33,964 nt of DNA, taken from contig NZ_LGHL01000024.1 in assembly GCF_001908205.1 (NCBI RefSeq), positions 1 to 33,964 on the forward strand, written 5' to 3'. The notes under the pieces are model-generated. The model ran no database searches. It was not told the DNA's origin and was given only the letters and a program-made list of their open reading frames with translations. Both the position numbers and the translations under genes were made by a program. This document shows positions 8,020-15,924 of the stretch, in pieces. Each line of letters opens with the position of its first letter. The first letter of the stretch is position 1. This DNA is from Bradyrhizobium sp. NAS80.1 (lineage in GTDB: Bacteria > Pseudomonadota > Alphaproteobacteria > Rhizobiales > Xanthobacteraceae).

Positions 8020-9012
8020 CTATCGCGACCTTAGCGGATGCGCCTTCTGGTGCCAGGCCCAGGCGGTGCGGATGATCGTGGGCAGGTCGGAGTGACGCGG
8101 CACGAAGTTCAGCACTTTTCGCGCAGCAGAAGGATCCGCGACCAGATAAGTGGGATCGCCGGCGCGGCGCGGCTTGATGGTGTGCGGCACCTCGCGCCCC
8201 GTCTCCTGCCTGATGGCGGTGAGGATCTCGCGCACGGAAAAGCCGGAGCCGGTGCCGAGATTGAAGCTGCCGCCGGAGTGTCCCTGCTCCAGCAGCTTGA
8301 GCGCAGCGACATGCGCGGCAGCGAGGTCGGTGACGTGGATGTAGTCGCGGATCGCGGTGCCGTCCGGCGTGTCGTAATCGTCGCCGAACACGGCGAAGTC
8401 GACATGACCCTGCAAGGCCATCATGGCGCGGGGAATGAGATGGGTCTCGTTGTCACGCAACTCGCCAATGCCGCCGGCCGGATCGGCGCCGCTGGCGTTG
8501 AAATAGCGCAGGCAGAATGCGCCGAAACCATACGCCGAGCGGTAATCGGCGAGCATGCGCTCGATCGTCCACTTCGACGCGCCGTAGGGATTGATCGGCG
8601 CGCAGGGAAAGTCTTCCGGCAGCTCCTTGGAATCGGCGTTGCCGTAGACGGCGCCGGTCGAGGAGAACACGATGCGCGTGCAGCCCGCGTTGCGCATCGC
8701 CTGCAACAACGACAGCGTGCCCTGTACGTTGTTGATGTAGTATTTCTGCGGGTCGGTCATGGATTCGCCGACGAGGCTTGCCGCCGCGAAATGCATCACC
8801 GCCGTGACCTTGTGATCGGCGAAGGCGCGTGCCAGCGCCGCGCCGTCGAGCAGATCGCCCGTCACCAGCGGGCCGGCCACGAAGCTGCGATGACCTGTCG
8901 AGAGATTGTCATAAACGACGGGTTGATAGCCGGCGGCGGTCAGTGCGCGGCAGGCATGCGAGCCAATATAGCCCGCGCCTCCTGTGACGAGGACAGTCGG
9001 TCGGTCAGTCAT
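8020..9012 (-). CDS. galE: UDP-glucose 4-epimerase
   Basis: The 330-residue protein interconverts UDP-glucose and UDP-galactose, supplying galactosyl donors for surface polysaccharide. It is a short-chain Rossmann-fold epimerase. The NAD-binding loop GGAGYIG is at 11-17, Asp35-Asn36 follow in YDNLSTGHR, VFSSTGAVYG holds the catalytic Ser/Thr region (117-119), and YxxxK is at Tyr143/Lys147 in NPYGASK. RYFNASGADP and the late RDYIHVTDLA are typical GalE segments. Length matches GalE/ExoB proteins. It is the third gene of a minus-strand operon, 18 bases after the WecG/TagA-family gene, so its likely job is nucleotide-sugar supply for that pathway. ExoB would be an equally good name. Confidence 0.95.
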   Translation of the reverse strand: MTDRPTVLVTGGAGYIGSHACRALTAAGYQPVVYDNLSTGHRSFVAGPLVTGDLLDGAALARAFADHKVTAVMHFAAASLVGESMTDPQKYYINNVQGTLSLLQAMRNAGCTRIVFSSTGAVYGNADSKELPEDFPCAPINPYGASKWTIERMLADYRSAYGFGAFCLRYFNASGADPAGGIGELRDNETHLIPRAMMALQGHVDFAVFGDDYDTPDGTAIRDYIHVTDLAAAHVAALKLLEQGHSGGSFNLGTGSGFSVREILTAIRQETGREVPHTIKPRRAGDPTYLVADPSAARKVLNFVPRHSDLPTIIRTAWAWHQKAHPLRSR

Positions 9013-9030
9013 GTCGTCTTCTACTCTCTT

Positions 9031-9837
9031 TCAGCGATTGAAGGGCCGGTTGCGGCTGAAGAGAAGATAGAGCGCGCGGGGGTTGGTGGTCAAATAGCGC
9101 CAGAGCAGCCGGCGTGGCTCGAGCCAGGTGCGCCAGGCCCATTCGAGGCCGAGCTTCTGCATCCATTGCGGCGCGCGGGACCTGCTGCCCGATAAAAAGT
9201 TGAACAATCCGCCCGACGTCTTGATAACGCCAACATTGGACATCAGCGGTGTGAATTCCTCGACAAATGCCTGCTCGCTGGGCACACCGAGCGCGACCCA
9301 CAGATAATCCGGCGCGAGCGCGTTGATTTCCTCGACTTTCGCGCGCAGAGCCTCGCCACGGAGATAGCCGTGGCTGTGCCCGACGATCTTGAGGTTCGGA
9401 TACATCTTCCGGACGTTCTCGACCGCAGCGGCGTTCTCGGCCTCGCTGGCGCCGAACATGTAGAAGGTGCGGCCGAGCGCTTGCGCCTTGCGTGCGACGA
9501 CGTGGAACAAATCCGTGGTCGCGACCCGCTCGGGCAGCGGGAACCAGGATTGCAGCTTCGAGGCAGCCACCAGCGGCTGGCCGTCGGCATTGATCAGGTC
9601 GGCGGCGCGGAACAAGCGTTCGGTCTGCGGCTCGGTCGAGCAGCGCGCCAGCACCTCGCCGTTGGCCGAGGTCAGGTACAGGGGACGGCCGATGCGATGG
9701 CGCGGATCGGTGGCCTCGATCATGAAATCCGCGGTCGCTTCCAGGTCGAGTGCGGCCATGCGGAGGCCGCCCACGGTGATGCGCGGCACGTCGGCAGTAG
9801 CGGCCCGGCCTTCGAGATTGACACGGCGCTCAAGCAT
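9031..9837 (-). CDS. WecG/TagA/CpsF family glycosyltransferase
   Basis: This 268-residue protein belongs to glycosyltransferase family 26 (N-acetylmannosaminyl- or ManNAcA-transferase type), which acts on lipid-linked precursors at the cytoplasmic membrane. Family landmarks are YLTSANGEVL, LINADGQPLVAASKL with the conserved Asp-Gly, RTFYMFGASE, GHSHGYLRGE, YLWVALGVPSEQAFVEE, and the basic C-terminal tail WRTWLEPRRLLWRYL, which in relatives helps membrane association. The usual P-K/x-Q-E motif reads P-S-E-Q here, a small departure. Its start overlaps the end of the upstream Wzz gene by eight bases, indicating translational coupling, and galE follows 18 bases later. The donor and acceptor sugars cannot be deduced. 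Confidence 0.9.
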   Translation of the reverse strand: MLERRVNLEGRAATADVPRITVGGLRMAALDLEATADFMIEATDPRHRIGRPLYLTSANGEVLARCSTEPQTERLFRAADLINADGQPLVAASKLQSWFPLPERVATTDLFHVVARKAQALGRTFYMFGASEAENAAAVENVRKMYPNLKIVGHSHGYLRGEALRAKVEEINALAPDYLWVALGVPSEQAFVEEFTPLMSNVGVIKTSGGLFNFLSGSRSRAPQWMQKLGLEWAWRTWLEPRRLLWRYLTTNPRALYLLFSRNRPFNR

Positions 9838-12169
9838 ATTGTCTGCCTCGCTGGCGAGCTTGGGTTGCGGGAGTGAGCTCGTCGAGCACGACGCCGACGA
9901 GCTTGCGCTCGGCGTGGCCGAGTGCGGTCAATATCTCTTCCAGGATGTCGTTGATGTCGAGGCTGGTCGACAGCACCGCCACCAGCGCGTCGACGTTGTC
10001 GAGCAGCTTGCGGTCGCCGGCCGCGAGCGGCATCGCGGGGCCGTCGAGGATCACGAGGTCATAGCCGCCGGCGGAGCGTGCATGCGCAATGGCCTTGCGG
10101 ATGGCGTCGGCCGCCTTGCCGGCATCGTTCTCCGCAGCCGGCAGCACCGAGATGCCGTTGACCGTCTTGATCTCGCGCGCGGCCTTGCTGCCGATCGAGA
10201 GCCAGCCGAGCCTGCTTGGTTCGCTTTTGCTGGTACGGTTGACCTTGTTGGAGAGCGAGTGTGCCTGATGATCGGCATCGATCGTCAGCACACGGACGCC
10301 GTCACGCGCCGCTGCCAGCGCAAAGTTCAGCGCCGTCACGCTGCGCCCGACGGTCTCGCCGGCACCGATCAGCGCGATGACCGGCATCGCCTTGTTGTCG
10401 GCACGCCGAGCCACTGCGCCGCGCATGTCGCGCCAGGCGTTGAGCAGCGTCGTCAGGGGAAAGCCGGGGCGTAGCGTCGGCCAGCCGAGGCGGGTGAGGT
10501 CGACGCCGCCGCCGGTCGCGAGGATGGCGCCCAGCGTGTGGAGGACGTCGGCCTCCTGAAGCCGCGCGATCAGCGGCTTTTCGATCAGGGGCTTTTCGGC
10601 CATCGAAGGCTGCAGCGGTGGCGCCGCAAGTTCCGGCGGGGTCTGTGCAACTTCCGGGGCTCGCGAAACCTGCTGAGGTTGTGCAACCTCCGGAGCCCGC
10701 GAAACCTCCCGAGCTCGGGGAGGCGGCGGCGCCGGCGTGGCCGCGCCGGCAAACAGGAATTCAGCCGCGACGAACCAGCTCGAAGCAGCGAGCGCACCGA
10801 AGATCAGGCCGATGATGGCGAACATGCTCATCGCCGGCGGGAACGAGCGCCGCTGCGGCACCGTGGCTTCGCCGATGACCCGCGCTGCCGAGGTGTTCAG
10901 GCTTTCCTGTTCCTCGGTCTCGCGCGAGCGCTTCAGGAATGATTGATAGACATCGCGGCTGGCGTCGGCCTCGCGCTCGAGTTCGCGCAGGCGCACGGCA
11001 GCCTGGCTGAGCTGAAGGCTCTGGCGCTTCTGTGCTTCCAGAGCCCGGTTGAGCGAGGCCTCGTAGTCGCGGGCGCGTGTCAGATCGTTTTTGGCGGACT
11101 GGGCGAAGCGATCGATCTCCTCGCTAATCGTGCGCTTGAGATCCTCGACCTGCTTCTCGGTCTGGCGCAGCGCCGGATGGCGCGGGCCAAGCTCGCCGGT
11201 CTGCTCCGCATATTTCTTGCGCGCATCGGCATATTGTGCGCGCAGGTTCGCGATGGTCGGGGATTGCAGCGCCTCGGGAATTGCGCCGGCATCCGCGGCC
11301 GTGCGCCGGCTGGCCTCGATCTGGTCGAGCCGTGCCTGCGCATCCATCGTCGCGGCGCGGGCCGCGGAAAGCCGCTGGTTGCTGGAGGAGAGCTGCTGGT
11401 CGCTGATCAGCGTGTCCTGGGTGCCGACGAAGTTGTTCTGGGCCTTGTAGGTCGCGAGCGCAGTCTCGGCTGTGCGCAGCCGCTCGCGCAGCTCCTTCAG
11501 GCGGCCGGAGAGATCGTTGGTGGCGCGCCGTGCGGCCGAAGCCTGCGAGTTGCGGGATTCCGCGAGATAGGCGTTGGTCAGCGTGTTGGCGAGCATCGCC
11601 GCTTTCGCCGGATCGGTCGCCCAGACCTCGATGTCGACGATGAAGCTCTTGTCGGTCTTGCGGATCGTGATGTGCTTGTTCAGCACGTCGAGCGCCGCAA
11701 GCTGTACTTCCTTCTTATCCGCCGCGGAGGGCGCGCTGGGATGAAGGCCGATCAGGCCGAACACCGACGACATCAGGCTTTTACCGTCGCCGCCGCCGAA
11801 TTCGGGATCCTTGTCGAGATTGGCCTGCTGGATCACCTGGAGCAGCACGCTGTTGGAGGTGATCAGGCGCGCCTGGCTCTCCACCACCATCGACATGCCG
11901 GAGACGTCCTGCGCGCGCGGCGTGAGTTCGCGATCGACGAGCTGGAGCTCGCGCGGGTCGACATAGAGCTGTGCGGTGGCGGTGTAGCGGGGCGTCAGGT
12001 TCTTGCCGATGGTGATGGCGAGCGTCGCGCCGAGCAGGGCGGCGGCGGCAATCGCGACCTTTCGCCGCCAGAGCAGGTTGACGAGCTCCAGCATGTTGAA
12101 GGCGGCCTGAGGCCGCTGTTGCGGAGCCCACGGTTTGGCCCGCTCTATCGGCTGGTTATAGTCCAGCAT
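9830..12169 (-). CDS. Wzz/ExoP-type polysaccharide co-polymerase with degenerate C-terminal kinase-like domain
   Basis: This 779-residue inner-membrane protein controls chain length and export of polysaccharide. A short cytosolic N-terminus precedes TM1 (about 38-55). A long periplasmic region with coiled coil (about 205-425, many E-R-L-K heptads) carries LGPRHPALR (327-335) and ends with the PQRRSFPP motif (438-445) before TM2 (447-469). This is the classic Wzz/GumC/ExoP plan. A proline-rich linker (478-525) with two copies of VSRAPEVAQ leads to a cytosolic ATPase-like domain (about 590-770). That domain has IGAGETVGRS (601-610) where active BY-kinases have GKS/T, VLTIDAD at the second Walker position (627-633) and DLVILDGPA (704-712) as Walker B. 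There is no C-terminal tyrosine cluster, only one Tyr in the last ten residues. Kinase activity is therefore doubtful. It is the first gene of the operon with the WecG-type transferase and galE. Confidence 0.93.
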   Translation of the reverse strand: MLDYNQPIERAKPWAPQQRPQAAFNMLELVNLLWRRKVAIAAAALLGATLAITIGKNLTPRYTATAQLYVDPRELQLVDRELTPRAQDVSGMSMVVESQARLITSNSVLLQVIQQANLDKDPEFGGGDGKSLMSSVFGLIGLHPSAPSAADKKEVQLAALDVLNKHITIRKTDKSFIVDIEVWATDPAKAAMLANTLTNAYLAESRNSQASAARRATNDLSGRLKELRERLRTAETALATYKAQNNFVGTQDTLISDQQLSSSNQRLSAARAATMDAQARLDQIEASRRTAADAGAIPEALQSPTIANLRAQYADARKKYAEQTGELGPRHPALRQTEKQVEDLKRTISEEIDRFAQSAKNDLTRARDYEASLNRALEAQKRQSLQLSQAAVRLRELEREADASRDVYQSFLKRSRETEEQESLNTSAARVIGEATVPQRRSFPPAMSMFAIIGLIFGALAASSWFVAAEFLFAGAATPAPPPPRAREVSRAPEVAQPQQVSRAPEVAQTPPELAAPPLQPSMAEKPLIEKPLIARLQEADVLHTLGAILATGGGVDLTRLGWPTLRPGFPLTTLLNAWRDMRGAVARRADNKAMPVIALIGAGETVGRSVTALNFALAAARDGVRVLTIDADHQAHSLSNKVNRTSKSEPSRLGWLSIGSKAAREIKTVNGISVLPAAENDAGKAADAIRKAIAHARSAGGYDLVILDGPAMPLAAGDRKLLDNVDALVAVLSTSLDINDILEEILTALGHAERKLVGVVLDELTPATQARQRGRQYA

Positions 12170-12449
12170 GATCCCCAGCTTTCATTCCAACTGCCGCGGG
12201 CTGAGGGGTTACTCTTCGCTCTACGCCACGCACCTGCGATATAGGTGCCCAATCAACGCAACCGGGAAAATTAACCATACTCATTGAGGGACTATTCACC
12301 GAAATGGCAAACAAAGCGTTTAAAGCGCGGGCCACATTTCGGTGCGTCGCTGTGAGGGGCGTCTTCAGAGATTAACGGTTCGTTACCGCGCGTAGCATAG
12401 CCGCGAGGCTCCGCTCGCCCAGCGATAGGCCGCGCGCGCGTCATCGCCG
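12170..12449. promoter_or_regulatory. Upstream region of the wzz-wecG-galE operon with two dyads
   Basis: The 280 bases hold no gene. An inverted repeat pairs CACCGAAATGGC (12297-12308) with GCCACATTTCGGTG (12331-12344): twelve matching bases with a two-base insertion, 22 bases apart, centred about 150 bases before the Wzz start. A second small dyad, TAACG-GTT-CGTTA, lies at 12373-12385. These are operator or hairpin candidates for the polysaccharide operon; no regulator can be named. Confidence 0.5.
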
Positions 12450-13250
12450 TCAGCGCTTCCGCAGAATGACGTGATAGTCGCCGCGGCGGACGTCGGTGCC
12501 GCGGGGGAGCACGGCGTTCAGCACAGCGGCGCCGGCATCGACCAAAGCGGCGAACAGCGGCTTGCGCCGGCGCATCTCGGGATAGCGTGGGCTCTCGACC
12601 TCACGGCGGTAGCTCATCTCAAGGCCATTGGCGGCCGCGAACGCCTCGAGCCGGGGCAGCGTCACCAGCGGATGGAAGAAGGTCGGGAACGGCGGCTCAC
12701 CGGGCAGGCCGGCATCCTTGATGCCGCGGATGTGCCGGTAGAACCAGACGTGAAACCAGTGCGGCGAATATTTGGTGACGACGCCGGAGAGCGAGCGCGG
12801 ATTGGGCGCGCCGATCAGGATCATCCCGCCGGGCTTGAGCGCATCACGGAAATTCAGGAGCGCAGCGTCGACGTTGGGCAGATGTTCTATCACGTTGTAG
12901 CAGATCACAAGATCGAAGGTTTCGCGCCCGAAGCGGTAGGTCTGCACATCGCCGAGGATCGCCTCGTCCGCGTAGGTGTTGTTGCGGACCTGGTCCTCGT
13001 CGATGTCGACGACGGTGACGTGGCTGCGGCTCAGCAATTCCGTCGGCAGAACGCTGCACGAGCCGCCGCCGGCTTCATAAATGGCAAGCCGGCCTTGTGG
13101 GAGCTCGTCGCGCAGCACGTCGCGAACGGCGAGCAGGCTGTCGCGGGCTTCGCCGGGAATCAGATCGTGCAGCGCTTGGGTATATGCAGCGGCCGCGGGG
13201 ACGTTGATCGCCGTGGCTGTCGCGAAATCGATCGTGGCTGGCTTGTTCAT
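12450..13250 (-). CDS. Class I SAM-dependent methyltransferase
   Basis: The 266-residue protein shows the class I methyltransferase order. Motif I is YEAGGGSCSVLP (58-69), the acidic strand-2 residue lies in VTVVDIDEDQ (78-87), DLVICYNVIEHLP (113-125) is the post-motif region, and LKPGGMILIGAPNP (138-151) follows. The EHLP and KPGG segments are typical of small-molecule and sugar methyltransferases of the UbiE/UbiG-like group. Its place inside the polysaccharide block suggests methylation of a sugar residue or of a lipid-linked intermediate, but this is inference from position. It is transcribed alone: 280 bases separate it from wzz downstream, and it is divergent from the GT2 gene that starts at 13656. 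Confidence 0.88.
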   Translation of the reverse strand: MNKPATIDFATATAINVPAAAAYTQALHDLIPGEARDSLLAVRDVLRDELPQGRLAIYEAGGGSCSVLPTELLSRSHVTVVDIDEDQVRNNTYADEAILGDVQTYRFGRETFDLVICYNVIEHLPNVDAALLNFRDALKPGGMILIGAPNPRSLSGVVTKYSPHWFHVWFYRHIRGIKDAGLPGEPPFPTFFHPLVTLPRLEAFAAANGLEMSYRREVESPRYPEMRRRKPLFAALVDAGAAVLNAVLPRGTDVRRGDYHVILRKR

Positions 13251-13655
13251 ATTCTTTGACCGAGCTTGTTCGATTCAATTTTACAGGAAACGTCTCGCGT
13301 CCCCGAAGAGCAAATCTGAAGCCGCGGCCGTTCACCGGTCGCGGTGCTTAGGGCCGGGTTAATGCGCATGTGCGTTAACTACGGCATCGTTCATGTCGAG
13401 CCATCGCCAGCGCGATGGACTGCAAATTGCACTATCACGCGCGCAAGTTTTCGAGAGGAGAAACACGCGAAAGCGGTTAAGTGCATTGTGTTGGGCGGGA
13501 CGGGGGAGATCGGCAGCGTGGCACCATCCTGTGCTCCGGGTCGGCCGTTCGTTTTGAGACGCATTTGTCCCGCGGCGATGTGCCGTCGCGGTTCGACGAC
13601 GATCCGCGCGATTGAAGCAGGGCTTTTTCAATATATCTCGGACATCAAGAACGCC
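13251..13655. promoter_or_regulatory. 405-bp divergent intergenic region with a 22-bp dyad
   Basis: This gap lies between the methyltransferase (minus) and the GT2 gene (plus). At 13358-13379 an imperfect palindrome starts GTTAATGCGCA and ends TGTGCGTTAAC; 18 of 22 positions are symmetric and the GTTAA/TTAAC ends are perfect. It is a candidate operator acting on one or both genes. An open frame runs through from 13344 into the GT2 gene, but its N-terminal 104 residues have no family character, so they are treated as untranslated. Confidence 0.5.
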
Positions 13656-14684
13656 ATGACCATGATCCCGACAGACCTGTCCGCCAGCCGGATCTCGGAT
13701 GCCGTAAGCGATCCCAACCGGGAGATCGCGGCGAGCTCCCGCGTCATCGACCTGTCGGTCGGCATCGTCGTCTGCATTCCCTGCTTCCGCCGCCCGCAGC
13801 ATCTGCGGCTGACTCTGGAATCCGTCGCGAGCCAGCGCACTCCGCGCTCCTTTGCAGTCGTCATGGTCGAGAACGATGCCGCGCGGCGCGAGAGCGCGCC
13901 GGTCGCCGCCGAGTTTTTGGCGGATGGCAGGCTCCAGGGCATCTGCCTCGTCGAGAAGCGCCAGGGCAATTGCCAGGCAATCAACGCCGCGTTCGAGACG
14001 GCGCAGGCGCTGTTTCCGGCCGCGACCCGCTTCCTGATGATCGACGATGACGAGATCGCCTCACCCGACTGGCTCGAGCTGATGGTTCGCACCGCGGAGG
14101 CGACCGGCGCCGACATCGTCGGCGGACCGGTGCTGCCGGTCTTCGACGACGACAGTCAGCCCTGGCTGTCGCGTCATCCCGCCTTCTGTCCCGCCTATGA
14201 TTATAGCGGCGCGGTGCCGCTGATCTATGGCTGCGGCAATTGCCTGATCACCCGCGCGGCGTTCGAGCGGTCTGGCCGTCCTGCCTTCGATCTGCGCTTC
14301 AACTTCCTTGGCGGCGGCGACTGCGATTTTTTCTCGCGGTGTCGCGATGCCGGCATGATCTTCCACTGGACCGCCGAGGCGGTCATCACCGAGACCGTGC
14401 CGCAGAGCCGCACTAGCCTCGGCTGGATCGCAAAGCGTGGCCTGCGCATCGGTGCGATCAACTATCGTGTGGAGTACAAGGCAGCGCAGGGCGCGGCAGC
14501 CCGGGCGCGGGTGTACGCGCGGATGCTGGGACGGCTGCCGCTGTCGCTGATGCGCGCGGCCGGCCTGCTGACGTCGTCGAAGGCCGTCGTCGCCATGCAC
14601 CCCGTGATGGTCGCACTCGGCTCCGTACTCGCAGCGTTCGGCATCGAGCCGAAGCCCTATGAGGCCTCGAAGATCGTGTCCTAA
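13656..14684 (+). CDS. Family 2 glycosyltransferase (surface polysaccharide)
   Basis: The chosen ATG gives 342 residues. The GT-A fold is clear: VGIVVCIPCFRRPQHLRLTLESV (35-57), LVEKRQGNCQAINAAFE (98-114), the metal-binding acidic run DDD (130-132) in LMIDDDEIASPDWLE, and GGGDCDFFSRC (219-229) where the catalytic acidic residue is expected. AKRGLRIG follows, then a hydrophobic C-terminal stretch (about 298-330) that may attach it to the membrane. It should transfer a nucleotide-activated sugar to a growing polysaccharide unit. The start is uncertain because no strong ribosome site precedes it; a second ATG lies two codons later, and the frame is open upstream. It converges with the next GT2 gene. 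Sugar specificity unknown. Confidence 0.88.
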   Translation: MTMIPTDLSASRISDAVSDPNREIAASSRVIDLSVGIVVCIPCFRRPQHLRLTLESVASQRTPRSFAVVMVENDAARRESAPVAAEFLADGRLQGICLVEKRQGNCQAINAAFETAQALFPAATRFLMIDDDEIASPDWLELMVRTAEATGADIVGGPVLPVFDDDSQPWLSRHPAFCPAYDYSGAVPLIYGCGNCLITRAAFERSGRPAFDLRFNFLGGGDCDFFSRCRDAGMIFHWTAEAVITETVPQSRTSLGWIAKRGLRIGAINYRVEYKAAQGAAARARVYARMLGRLPLSLMRAAGLLTSSKAVVAMHPVMVALGSVLAAFGIEPKPYEASKIVS

Positions 14685-14699
14685 CGCCGCGGTGACGGA

Positions 14700-15782
14700 C
14701 TAGATGCCGAAACAGGCGAGGACCACCCGGAGCGCGGAGCGCGGCAGCGATTTGAGCGACCGCCGGCCGACCATCCCGAGATAAGTGAAAGCGTCGCGAT
14801 ACCTGCCGAAGCGGACCGCTTGCATCGCGGAGTAGGTGACGAGATGAATCTCGGCGGCCTGGCGCAGCCCGGCGGCCGTACCCTCCGGCAGTCGCGCCAG
14901 GATCAACCCGTCGTCGAAGATTCGCGCGATGGCGGGGAAGAAGTCCTGCGGCGTTCGCACCGCCGCGTTCATGGTGTTGGCCGTGTGCAAGCGATAGTCG
15001 AGCAGGAGCTCTGGTGCGAACTCGAACTCGCCGATCGCGGCGAGGCGGCACCAGCAGTGCCAGTCCTCGCAATATCTGAGGGAGACGTCGAAGCCGCCTA
15101 TGGCGCGGAAGGCCTCTGCGCGCGCGAGCGCGATGCCGCCATTGACGATGAAATTGCCGGCCGCGAGCCGCGCCAGCACGTCGCCGGACGGCTTGCGGCG
15201 TCCTTTCAAGAGGTCACGCCTGCCGATCTGCCGTCCCTCGCTGTCGATCGTATTGTAGTCGCCATAGACGAAAACCGCGTGCGGAGCACTGCGCGCAGCA
15301 ACCAGCAGTGCCGCCACCGCGCCGGGGCGCAGGCGGTCGTCGGCATCGAGGAAGAGGAGCCAGTCGCCGCTCGCATGTCGCGCGCCGAAATTGCGCGCGG
15401 CTGATACGCCGGCGGAGTCGTTGGTCATCAGGCGCAGCCGCGGATCACGGATGCCAAGGACGATCGCAGCGGTGCCGTCGGTCGAGCCGTCGTCCACGAC
15501 GATCACTTCGGCGATCTCGCGTTGCGCCAGTGCGCTTGCGATGGTTTCGCCGACATAGGCCGCAACGTTCTTGGCGGGGACGACGACGGACACCGATCCG
15601 GCAGCGCTGACCGGCAGCGGAACGCTCGGGGCTGTCGTCACGCGCGAGCTGGCCGGTAATTCGAGAACGTCTTCGGCGGTGATCAAGCTGCGGCTCGTCT
15701 TTAAGGTTATGTTAACCAGGGCGCATCTGCCGAGCTGGCAACGCCAGCGATCGCAACGTCGGCCGCTGCGGATGACATCCAT
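14700..15782 (-). CDS. Family 2 glycosyltransferase (surface polysaccharide)
   Basis: The frame gives up to 360 residues. Catalytic features are SVSVVVPAKNVAAYVGETIASAL (63-85), VVDDGSTDGT (95-104, nucleotide binding), AARNFGARHASGDWLLFLDADDRL (128-151) with the DAD metal motif, and YCEDWHCWCRLA (238-249) with the E-D-W catalytic site. Together these mark a standard GT-A family 2 transferase. The first 45-60 residues, rich in Arg and Cys at the start and low in family character, may not be translated. No ribosome site precedes the ATG at 15782, and a TTG about 33 codons in is an alternative start. It ends 15 bases beyond the convergent GT2 gene and is divergent from the GT-B gene at 15925. 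Confidence 0.87.
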   Translation of the reverse strand: MDVIRSGRRCDRWRCQLGRCALVNITLKTSRSLITAEDVLELPASSRVTTAPSVPLPVSAAGSVSVVVPAKNVAAYVGETIASALAQREIAEVIVVDDGSTDGTAAIVLGIRDPRLRLMTNDSAGVSAARNFGARHASGDWLLFLDADDRLRPGAVAALLVAARSAPHAVFVYGDYNTIDSEGRQIGRRDLLKGRRKPSGDVLARLAAGNFIVNGGIALARAEAFRAIGGFDVSLRYCEDWHCWCRLAAIGEFEFAPELLLDYRLHTANTMNAAVRTPQDFFPAIARIFDDGLILARLPEGTAAGLRQAAEIHLVTYSAMQAVRFGRYRDAFTYLGMVGRRSLKSLPRSALRVVLACFGI

Positions 15783-15924
15783 AATACGGTGGAATCGTTT
15801 CCTGGAGGACCTGCGCTGCTACTGTTTCGTAGATTAGCGTTAAGCCGGAAGCATTAAGCCTGTCGCAAATTTGGAACAGTGCGGCAGCCGGTCCCATGCG
15901 AGAATGGGGACCCGATTGCCGCGG

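Noticed and set aside
10943..12244. Plus-strand open frame opposite the Wzz gene
   Set aside because: It is antisense to a well-supported coiled-coil protein; its product is Leu/Arg/Gly-rich with no motif, a typical shadow.
13268..13276. GTTCGATTC, resembling a tRNA T-loop
   Set aside because: No matching acceptor, D or anticodon stems could be formed around it on either strand.
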